A stretch of 64,000 bases of DNA, taken from assembly GCF_021917145.1 (NCBI RefSeq), contig NC_061063.1, positions 8,387,097 through 8,451,096 on the forward strand, written 5' to 3'. Below are positions 54,878-64,000 of this stretch, piece after piece. The stretch's first letter is position 1. Each line of letters starts with the position of its first letter. A program made the translations under genes and the position numbers. The notes under the pieces are model-generated. The model did no database searches. It was not told the DNA's origin and saw only the letters and a list, made by a program, of their open reading frames with translations. This stretch comes from Hypomesus transpacificus (Eukaryota > Chordata > Actinopteri > Osmeriformes > Osmeridae).

Positions 54878-55900
54878 CAGTGGCGACTGGTCATTAGGGG
54901 CAGGTGGGGCAGTGCCCCACCTGTTATCAACAGAAAGAACTGCAACAAAATTATGTTATTTTTAATTTCTCGAACATTTTTATTTTCGTTTACTTCGAAT
55001 AATTTACTATCTATGAATATAGCGTCTTCCTAAATTGTTTCGTTTCATTCGTTTGTGTTAAGATTTTATTTCATGTTCATTGGTCCCTGCCTTGTTGCTT
55101 CAGACTGCGTTCTGCCTATTCGAGTTTAGCATAGGCTAATCGTGAAGGTGGGGCTCTGGTGGGGCTAGCCCCTCTCTCACAATGCAATGTACATTGGACG
55201 TGGGAAAGTATTAATACGCATGCTCAGAATGTAATGTAATGTAAAGTAGATCACACAAATTTGATGCTAGTGGGGCTGAGAGCCAGTTGCCCCACCACAG
55301 CGTCATTTTGTATTTCAGACCTGATTGGCTATCTGTCTTTCTGGCGCCAACATTAGTCGGCAAAAAGGAGAGCGTGGTGGGGCTAGCCCCTCTCACAATG
55401 CATTGGAGGTGCCAAAGTAGTAATACGCATGCTCAGAATGTAATGTAATGTAATGTGGATCACACAAATGTTATGCCAAGTGGGGCTGAGAGCCGGTTGC
55501 CCCAATATAGCGTCATTTTGTTTTTCAGCCCTGATTGGCTGCTTGTCGCCAACATTAGTCGGCAAGAAGAGCGAGGAGATGTAGCTAGATTGTCTTAGCT
55601 AGCTTGTTAGCTTCACAAACGCCAGATAACTTGAGAAAATGAATAAAGTGGATGTCATACTTGAGCACCGGTTGTATACCCTTATATACCCTATAAACCC
55701 TTAATTTGGAGGAGAAAGTTAAAGTAAAGCAGCTTAAGTGGTGCCCATCAGCCACGATACTGTCATCGCTCAAACTGCTGGTAAAAGTAACCGCAGATTT
55801 AACCTGGAGTGGTTTTTGAAGAGTGGCTAACGGTTAGTCTAGTTAGCATACAAAAGAAGGCACCTTTCTCTTCAAGTGAGCGCTCAGCCTTGGTGAGTGA
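54878..55900. mobile_element. Probable hAT-like DNA transposon, truncated by assembly gap
   Basis: Starts CAGTGGCGACTGGTCATT, followed by a 21-bp palindrome at 54902-54922 with arms AGGTGGGGCA and TGCCCCACCT. It includes a tandemly duplicated segment (55158-55375 and 55376-55575). The right end was not found before the N gap. The short frame from 55639 (MNKVDVILEH) could be a decayed transposase start. Confidence 0.45.
55158..55575. repeat. 218-bp tandem duplication
   Basis: GGTGGGGCTAGCCCCTCTC begins both units (55158 and 55376). The units share ATACGCATGCTCAGAATG, GGGGCTGAGAGCC and CCAACATTAGTCGGCAA in the same order, with small deletions in the second. Confidence 0.9.
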
Positions 55901-56115
55901 AAGCATATTTTATCATCCTGCCTTTGTTGTGCTGGTCTGTGCATTGGTCATATTATGGGGCTGGATCGATAGATAAAGATGGTGACGTGTCAGTGTGACC
56001 ATGCTTATCTGGTTGTTGTCATAGAATGGATCTGTATCCCTAAAAAGTTGTATTTCTGCCTCGTTGTGGCCTTCCTGTTGTGTTAAACTCATTGCTGTTT
56101 GCGCATGGCCCTGTA

Positions 56116-56215
56116 NNNNNNNNNNNNNNNNNNNNNNNNNNNNNNNNNNNNNNNNNNNNNNNNNNNNNNNNNNNNNNNNNNNNNNNNNNNNNNNNNNNNN
56201 NNNNNNNNNNNNNNN
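56116..56215. other. Assembly gap (100 N)
   Basis: Exactly 100 N, the usual placeholder for a gap of unknown size; the true distance across it is unknown. Confidence 0.99.
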
Positions 56216-56572
56216 CTCTTTTCTATCTCCCCCTAGTGGTAGATAGTCTTACAGTAGAGACACATCAGCGCGTATGAGAAACAATTAAGATGTGTTTGTG
56301 AAGATGTGTGTGCACTGTCTCAAACCCTTGTTTGTGTGAGTGTGTGTGGCGGCTCATGGTGCAGGTATTGGTGGATCTAGTGGCTTTGTTGTGGATTTGT
56401 CCTTATGTGGCAGAGGAGGAGTGGAGAGAGGGGACTGCAGTGTTTGATTGTATCCCAACTTTAGTTGCAGCAACAAAACACCTTACGCTGTCCTCAGTCT
56501 AATCCGACATGATTGCCTTGAAATAATTGCTTCATAACAGATCTCCTTTCTCTCCCTCCCTCCTTCATTCAG

Positions 56573-56737
56573 AAGCCATGGACTGGGCAGTGGGGATGAG
56601 CAGAAGAGAGAGGGTTTAGTGTGTATGTGTTCTCCACTGCAGTACTACGGACCCAATGATATCCAGAAGAAGCCAGACACACGGACCTAAGGCTGGAACG
56701 AGTCCCAGACAGTCAAAGATCGATCTGGACGTGAACG
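56573..56737 (+). other. Probable 5' untranslated exon of ahdc1
   Basis: Preceded by CTCCTTCATTCAG and ending GTGAACG|GTGAAT. The next exon begins at 56948 (CCCTTAG) and contains the start codon. Confidence 0.45.
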
Positions 56738-57083
56738 GTGAATGAAAGCAGTGTTGTGCAACAGCAGAGTTACAATGGAACATGGAAACATGTTTTGTTC
56801 AACTCCCCCTTGGGTTTGAATTTCAATTTGAAAGAGAATTGAATCAGAATTCTCAATGCCAATTTGAATCTTTCATCTTTTTATTTTTCCTTGTACTGTT
56901 GTCAACTCGTTGATCAAACTTTTAACTTACTCCGTTTCTTCCCTTAGGTCCCTGAATCCTTCCGCTAGACAACTGTAACTTGGAAGAGCACGTAAACTCA
57001 CGCGCATCTCGTCTGAACACGCTCCGCCTGCATCTCCCGTCCCCCGTTTGTGACATCACTGAGACGCGAGTGCCCTGCATTGG

Positions 57084-60000
57084 ATGAGCCACCTGACGGG
57101 GCGCCTGCGTTCGGGCGGGGCCTGTGGGGGGGCTCTGGAGGAGGACGAGGGCTGTGGGGGGGGACTGGAGGGGCCAGAGGGATGGACAGGGGAGGGGAGG
57201 CCCTTGGAGCCTGGCGACGGGGCCTCGGTGAACTATGACCTCATCCCCCCCACCACCCTGGCCAACGGGCTGCATCGGACACTGGGCCTGAGCACCCGGA
57301 GACGAAGGCAGCTGGACACCCTCATGCACACGTACCCCGACACGCAGACACACACACTCGCACAGACGCCCTTAAGCACGCAGGATAACATGGACACAGC
57401 TGTCCACAGCAGACCTCCAAAGACAAACGCGCTTTCGAAAACACACACGGACAGTCAGGCTGATGTCGTCACGCACACGAGCCCCCCGGCAGCGCCAGGG
57501 CAACCGAGAGCCGCCCCTCCCTCTGACACCCACACCTCATCACCCCAAACCCAGCCCCTCCCACTCGTCAATCAGCCCCTCTCCACCAATCAGATGCCGG
57601 CCTCAGTTCCCTGCAGCCCGCCCCTCCCTCTCCCCTCAGCAGAGACAGACACGCTCCCAGGCTGCAGCCCCGTCTCTATTGGCCAGACGCCTCCAGGCCC
57701 CTCCCCTTTACCCGTAGAAGGTGAAAGAAAGTACGCCCTGCGCAGCTCCGGGCGCCCTCGGTTCCCCTGCCACCTACGCAAGTCGTCCCGGCTTCGCCGC
57801 AACACTGAAGACGTGGAGAGGAGGGCTGGGAGAGACAGAGGAGAGGAGGAGGCGGACGAAGAGGAGAGCGAGGAGAAGATCTGGAATGTTAAAAAAGAAG
57901 AGGAGGTGGAGGAGGTGGTGGTGTTGAGAGGAGCTGCAGAGGTTCCGTCCGCAGCTTCCTCCGTCCCAGACACAGCCGCTCCGCGCCCAGCCCCCCACCA
58001 CCCCCCGGCACGCCCAGCCCCTCACCACCCCCCGGCACGCCCCTCCCCCCACTCCCTCCCAGGCCGCCTTCAGCCCAGTCCCATGCCCCGGCCTCGCCCC
58101 CGGCCTCGACCCCAACCCCGACCTCTGCCAGCAGTCAAGAAGGTGGAACCGGTGGCTGTGGAGGTCTCTCCCCCTCCCAAGAAAAGGCGTGGACGATTTG
58201 TCGGGGTGAGTCGAAGTTTACAGTCACACAAAGATACACAGATTTTTGGGTTTATTCTTCATTTGAAAATTACAAGTACGTTACACATAGTACTTTGATG
58301 TTGGTTTAAACTAATCTTTGTGTTCGCCCCCCCCCACACCCTTCCCCCAGGTGAGGAAGATCGTGGTGAAGGTGGCTCGTATCCCTGTCAACCTCAGCCG
58401 ACGACAGAAGAGCTACAAGATCTCCTCCATGGAGACGGTCACCGGGGCAGATAAGGGTGGAGTCGGGGGCGACGGGGGCCCGGAGGGTCCTGAGGGGGGC
58501 CCGGTGGTGGTGAGGGAGCCCACGGCCCTTCTCCGCATGAAGAACAACGGGAAGAGCGTGATGGTGATGTTCCCCCCCGGAGAGCTCCCTGTCATCCTCA
58601 AACGGCGGCGCGGACGTCCTCCCAAGCAGGCCGTGCCGGGAGGAGCGGACGCACGGAACAGCGGCAACGCCGTCGGGAACGCCGACCAGCCCAAGAAGCC
58701 TCGGCGCAAGCGGCGGACGAAGCTCCCCTCCCCGCAGCCGTCATACGTCAACGACACCAACGACATCAAGGCCGAGTATGGCGACGTGCTGTCCAAGCTG
58801 GCGTTCCTTAACCGCCAACCGCCCGCCACGGGCCGCTGCTCCCCGCCTCGGTGCTGGACGCCCAGCGAGCCCGACAGCTTCCACGCGCCCTTGGAAAACC
58901 CCGGAATCTCCACCCTGCTGCACCGGCTCACCGGCTTCCGCCGCAGAGGGGGGAGAGGAGGGGGGGTGGGCAGCCGGGGAGGGGGCGTGGGGGGCGGAGC
59001 GGGCGGCGCCGAAGGCTTCAAGAGCTCCTTCTGCGACTTCTTCGAGACCATCGGCAAGAAGCGGAAGCCGACTCCTCCGGGGGTGGAGCCCGGGTTGCCG
59101 CGGAAACGGGGCAAGGGCGCCGGCGGAGGGGCGGGAGGCCGAGGGGGCGGGGTTGCGGGGGACGGGGGGGTCGGGGAGAAGCCTGTCAGGAAGCGGCGCT
59201 CTCGTAAAAACGGGACGTTCAAGGGCGAAGGAGCGGCGGGCGGGCAGGACTGGGCGAACGGGGGCGGGGGCTGGGGAGAGGAGGGCTTTGGGCAGAAGGA
59301 CAGGGGACCAGGGGGGTTCCAGAGCTGTGGCTCTCCCGGGAGGGGCTTCCTATCCTGCGAGGGGGGCAGAGGGGGGGTGTACGGAAGCCCAGGGAGCGGC
59401 AAAGTGGCCAGGGCTTCAGCAGAGGAGGCCCAGGGCCTGTTTGCTGGATACTTTCGCTCTCTGCTCGACTCTGACGACTCCTCAGACCTCCTGGACATCT
59501 CCATGTCCAGCCCTGCCTCCTCACGACCTGACACCCGCAAACCCCCCAACGCCGCGGGCTACGAGTCCTCCAGCCCAGCCCCCGGCCCCAGCTGGTCCCC
59601 AGCCTTCCCCAAGCGCAGCCCCAAAGGGCCCGGTCTGGACAGCCCTGCCCAGCCCCAGTGCTCCTCAGCCAGGCCTCCTTACAGCTACAGCCTGGCCCAG
59701 ACCTCACCCACCACCTCCTCCTTCTCCAAGTCCACCCCTCCGTCCCTCTCTCTGTCCCGCTCCCCCAGCTCACCCCATCCCTCCTCCTATTGCCACTACC
59801 CCTCCAGCTACTCCTCCTCCTCACCTGGCGGGGGCAGTGTTGGCTCTCAGAGGCCCACGGACTGCAGTTTCTCCTATGGCGCAGGACACAGCAGCACCAA
59901 GGCCACCCCTGTCGGCCAGGGTCAGATGGGTTATTCCAGCTACCAGGCTGCTTCCAAGCGGGGCTACAGCGGCTACCCCGGGTCGGCCCATTCCTCCCTT

Positions 60001-62147
60001 CTGCGGGGGGAGACAGCAGCACCCACATCTCCAGGAGCAGGCTACATGGCCATGGCCAAGAGCAGCTCCTTCCCCTGTTCTTCTTCCCCGGAAGGATACA
60101 GACACCCCTCCAATCAGTGGAACTACAGGTAAGCTTCGTCAAGAGCAGATGGCTGGTTTTGTACAATCTGCATTTTTGTGGTGTGCGTTGTTTCTAACAA
60201 AGACAGCTTGGAGAGTGGCATATTTCAATATGTATACAGTTTATTGAATACGTTTGTGTTAAAAGTGTGTGTATTTGTGTGTGTGTACGTGTGTGTGTGT
60301 GTGGGGGGGGGGTTGGTTTCAGGCAGGGGTATGCTAGCTGGGGAACAGATGGCTTCGGGCTTCAGTACAACAGCTACAATGAATATGCCGGCAGTTCTAC
60401 TGAGTCTAAAGACATCCTGGACATTTCCAACTACACTCCCCAGAAGGCCAAGCGGCCTTCCTTCCCAGAGAGCCTATCGGAATCCTCCTCTGACTCCTCC
60501 CACCTGGGCTCAGCAGCCACTTGTGGAGGTTCTGGGTCAGGGGGCGGGATTTTTAGGCAGAAGGAGCCTGTTCCTATTGGAGAAGCGGGCCAGTCCAGCC
60601 TATCCAGTCTGGAGAAGCTGATGATGGATTGGCACGAAAGTGCGGCTGGACCTTCCTACAACTGGAGCCAGAATGTACTTTTCCAGGGCGGAGGAAACAA
60701 GCAGGGCCGCGGGCGCCGGAAAAGGTCTGAACTTCAAGGGGAACGGGAGGGGGGGTCCGCAACAGCAGGCGGCCCTCCAGACTCTCCGTCCAGCCCGCTT
60801 CCGTCCCAGGGCCCAGGACCCAAGATCAGCGGAGTGGGGGGCCGGCAGCCCAGGGGATCCCGAGGAGGAGGGAGGGGGGGTCTGTCCCCGTGCCAACGAG
60901 AGCGCCCCGCGGCAGCCAAAGCCAAAGCCAAGGGGGCCTCTGGAGCGGGGGCCTCTGGAGGGGGGGGCTCTGGAGGGGGGGCCTCTGGAGGGGGGGCCTC
61001 TGGAGGCTCCGGGTTGTTCCAGGAGGGGTTGGACTACTACAGCGGGGACAGCAGCAGCCTCTCTCCCCTGCCCACCTCTGCACCTCCCCACAGTTACCCC
61101 TCAGACCCCTGTGAGTACCCCTCCCCCTACTCCGCCCACCCCTCCACCCCCTCCTCTGATGAGCGCTACCCAGCCATCTTTCCTGGGGAGTCCTCCCTCT
61201 CCCCCAGCATGTCCTCTTACCCCCCGAAACCCACTCCTCCACCCCCCCAGACCTACCACCCCGTGCCCACCAGGACCTTCTCTCCCTCTTGCTCCCCGTC
61301 ACCACGGTTACCTCCCCACTGCGGAACAGCGTTGAGCCCCCCTCACCGTGCCCCCCCTAAAGACCCCCAATACCCCCAGTACGACTCCCCCAACTACTGT
61401 GGCTCCCCCTACTGGTACGGACAGGCGTCGCATGGCGGCAGCCCAAATCCTCACGCACACACCAGCACACACGCTAACCCACACGCCAGTGCACACGTCA
61501 GTCCCCACGGTAACGCACACACCAACCCGCATGCCAACTCCCATTCAAACCCCAATCCTCACGCCAACACACACCAACACCCCAACGCACAACCGCACGC
61601 CAACCTGAGCCCCCACACCAACCCTGCATCGAACCCCAACCATCCTTCTAACCCCCACTCGCACCCCAGCACCACCCTACATGGCAGCGTCGCCAACCCT
61701 CACCACCACCCCCTCCACCCCAACAATCACCACCACCACCATGCCCAATCCCACCCCCATCCCCACCCCAACACGCACGCCAACCCCCACCTCCATTCCA
61801 ACCCCACCTCCAGCCTCCACACCCACCCCAACCCCCTACACTACGAAGAGCGCCCCCCTCCCTCCGGCATGCCACACCACAAACGAGACCTCGCTGCCCA
61901 CATGACTTCAGGCTCCCGCCTCCAGGCCCCCATCCTTCACTCTCCCTACCCCTCCCCCCTCCACAAGCCCTCCCTGGAAGCCGTTGCTCACTCAGAGGAC
62001 ATGGGTTACTCCCCCCTGCCCCTTCACTCCTCCTCCTACCCAGGGATGCCCTCCCGCTACCCCCCCCAGCCGGCGCGGGGCGGGGGGGTCCTCTGCCAGC
62101 TGCTGGACCCTCCGACAGACGACAGCTTCAGTGTGACCAGCTTGTAG
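57084..62147 (+). CDS. ahdc1: AT-hook DNA-binding protein AHDC1 (gibbin)
   Basis: Large nuclear AT-hook protein that binds chromatin and shapes developmental enhancers; human AHDC1 loss causes Xia-Gibbs syndrome. Coding exons 57084-58205, 58351-60128, 60323-62147 fit in phase (0, 2) and give 1574 residues versus 1603 in human. The ATG is the first after an in-frame TGA at 57060. Conserved blocks in order: KYALRSSGRP (about 216), KKRRGRFVG/VRKIVVKVARIPVNL across the first junction, KMKNNG-like RMKNNGKSVMVMFPPGE, AT-hook ILKRRRGRPPKQ (about 455-466), SPQPSY with KAEYGDVLSKLAFLNRQ, RCSPPRCWTPSEPDS, RKRRSRKNGTF, GYFRSLLDSDDSSDLLD, DILDISNYTPQK, SSLSSLEKLMMDW, DYYSGDSS, and the C-terminus DDSFSVTSL. 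The region from about 1339 to 1476 is a His/Asn/Pro-rich tract not seen in human. GC-rich coding sequence creates long false frames on the other strand. Confidence 0.97.
61440..61852 (+). repeat. In-frame His/Asn/Pro-rich repeat in ahdc1
   Basis: CACGCNAAC/CCNCAC-type codons read as NPHANTH-like sequence for about 135 residues, including HHHHH. Codon third positions vary, so the protein pattern is more regular than the DNA. Confidence 0.9.
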
Positions 62148-64000
62148 CTGTGGCTCCAGGTGCAGTGCTGTTCATTCCTCTCACACACACTACTAATGAC
62201 TCTCTCAGGGTCAGTTCGTACTGCACTTTCTATGAAATATGCACACGATGCAGTCTCATTATGGAACAGCTTACCTTTTTTGATGTCCTTTCTGATCCCA
62301 GTGTTGAACTCTAAATTCTTAAACTAATAATAATGTTTCCATGACAACTGCTTGACCTTACTGATGAGACTCTCTTTGTTTTTTTTACACAGGTGCATTC
62401 AATCTCAAGCTTTTACAGATTTGTAAACTTTTTTTTAAGTCTTTGTGAGAGACTTGGTGAAAGAGGAGAGTCTGCCAGTTTTGGACAGTCTAGCTTTAAT
62501 GCTCCAGCAATGACAATCAAGAGCTCACAGCAACACACACACAGCAACACACACACAGCAACACACAAACAGGCACACATGCACACATACATGCAGGCAT
62601 GTGGGCTTCCAGACCGTAGGCCACAATGTTGCAGTATAGTACAGGTTGTGCATTTGCATTGCATCCTGTACACATTCACGCACACACGCACACACACTAC
62701 AAAAGCACGTATACGCTCAGCTGGAAAGAGGGAGTGGCCAGGAGGATCCTGTGGAGGGTTGACAGATGCTGATTGACATATGGACACAGAAGTATGGACA
62801 TGACCCGCCCCTCAGAGTCTAGCTGTGCTGCTTGGAGGACTCCATTTCCCAGAAGGCTGTGTTTCATGGAACTTCACTGGTCATCTCCAGGGAAACAGAA
62901 TGCTGGTGAATCTGGACTGCACCAACCTTTCTCCTCCTCCTCCCCCGATCTCCCGCTCTCCTGACCCTCTCTTCTATCTTCCACCTGTCCCCCTGTTTCT
63001 CCTCTCCACCCTGACCGACACAGAAACATCAAACCAACCCAATGCCCTCAATCCACTTAGTCTGCCCCCCACACCCCTTCCTACTCTCGGTCCTCATCCC
63101 CTCCCTCCTTCCCCCCTCGCTGTGTTGTGCCCTGTGAGAGGTGAGTACTTCCCAGTATCTGCTCTTGAAAAACCAGCATCTGTACATAGACTCCAACTCC
63201 AGCGTGGACGGTGGGCCTACAACCTCTCACCCCCTCCCAAACATGATATCAATGTTGCATTAACGTTCTGCCATGGTTTTATGCTCCGGAGGGAAAGAAT
63301 GAAGCATGGAGACCCGACATCCTGTGTTTCGCTGTTTAAACTATAAAAGGAAAAAGACACATTTGGCGACCCCCAAAGAGATGTGTGTGTGTGTGTGTGT
63401 GTGCGTGTGCATCAATGTGTGTGTACGTGTGTGTGTGTGTCAGGGGTCAAAGTGGGCGGAGCTCTGATATTTAAGCTGAGGTGGGGCTTCTCTTCCTCTC
63501 TTCACTCTATCTCTTCTTTTTTCTGTTGTCTTGTGTTGTTTGGTGAGTTTTGTGATGAAAAGTTGTATATCTGTCTGTTACATATCATGTATCTGAGGTG
63601 CAAATATTTAAATACACATTCTGTTCTGGCCATTGTTAACCTGGTCTGGTCTACTGCTACTTTAAGGGAGCCCTTTGTGTATGTGTGTGTGTGTGCCCGT
63701 GTGTGTGTGTGTGCCCGTGTGTGTGTGTGCCTGTGTGTGTGGGTGTATGTGTGGGTGTGTGTGTGTGTGTGTTTAGCTTGGTATTCAGCTCCATGCTGTG
63801 GTGAGCTAAAGGAGTTCAGATAGGGACATGACTGGGAGGTTGGTAGGGAGGGGAGGAGGGAGGGATATGGGAAGAATGGAATAAAACGGTCCAGACTTGA
63901 AGATTGGAAAGGGAGGAATACAGCAACAACAACAAAAAGACAAGAATAAAGTATTAAATGAAAAACAAACAAAAAAAAACGAAAAACACATTTACCTCCT
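62148..64000 (+). other. ahdc1 3' UTR
   Basis: Non-coding, with CA runs (62530-62600) and GT runs (63382-63440, 63678-63772). AATAAA occurs at 63880 and 63945. No further gene before the window edge. Confidence 0.6.
63880..63885 (+). promoter_or_regulatory. Candidate polyadenylation signal (ahdc1)
   Basis: AATAAA; a second AATAAA follows at 63945-63950. Confidence 0.5.

Noticed and set aside
58413..60247. Long alternative frames (378 residues minus strand, 489 residues plus strand) over ahdc1
   Set aside because: GC-rich coding DNA creates stop-poor shadow frames; only the ahdc1 frame has conserved motifs and phase-compatible junctions.

Overview
The window is teleost fish nuclear DNA. Genes are split by many short GT-AG introns, the DNA is saturated with CA/GT and CT/GA microsatellites, and there are short tRNA-derived SINE copies and hAT-type DNA transposon remnants. 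There is one 100-N scaffold gap at 56116-56215. All six protein genes lie on the + strand. I rebuilt them exon by exon; every proposed junction keeps phase.

Layout. 1-8816: repeat-rich DNA, probably intron 1 or 5' flank of syndecan-3. 8817-13241: sdc3 from exon 2 to the stop; the signal-peptide exon is not recognised. 17359-21641: nobox, a homeobox gene of the oocyte-specific NOBOX family. 25735-31544: matn1 (matrilin-1), complete in ten exons, including a U12-type AT-AC last intron. 33512-38192: a sestrin, best fit sesn2, complete in eleven exons. 44658-50784: a Src-family kinase of the fgr/yrk type, complete, with two interchangeable versions of the SH2-kinase linker exon. 57084-62147: ahdc1 (AT-hook protein, gibbin), complete in three coding exons with probable upstream untranslated exons. 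SDC3, MATN1, SESN2, FGR and AHDC1 cluster on human 1p35-p36, so the block is conserved synteny; nobox sits among them here, whereas human NOBOX is on chromosome 7. The genes share a neighbourhood, not a pathway: a cell-surface heparan sulfate proteoglycan, an oocyte transcription factor, a cartilage matrix protein, a leucine/stress sensor of mTORC1, a tyrosine kinase and a chromatin regulator.

The most striking observations concern splicing. The kinase gene carries paired exons 7a (165 nt) and 7b (156 nt), with the same phases and 9-nt difference as FYN brain/T-cell exons, and 7b is preceded by about 400 nt without any AG. Two introns (sesn2 intron 10 and the first coding intron of the kinase gene) contain minisatellites whose repeat unit is a copy of that intron's own 3' splice site, the last copy being the real acceptor. 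Some introns have (AC)n after the donor and (GT)n before the acceptor and could fold end to end. sdc3 contains a possible duplicated transmembrane cassette exon, and nobox has a 105-nt stop-free intron that could be kept in frame. At protein level the sestrin has Arg where human SESN2 has leucine-pocket Thr377, and several genes have microsatellites turned into coding sequence.

No CRISPR, operon, prokaryotic or viral gene was seen. Gene names rest on remembered family sequences and conserved order; no database search was run.
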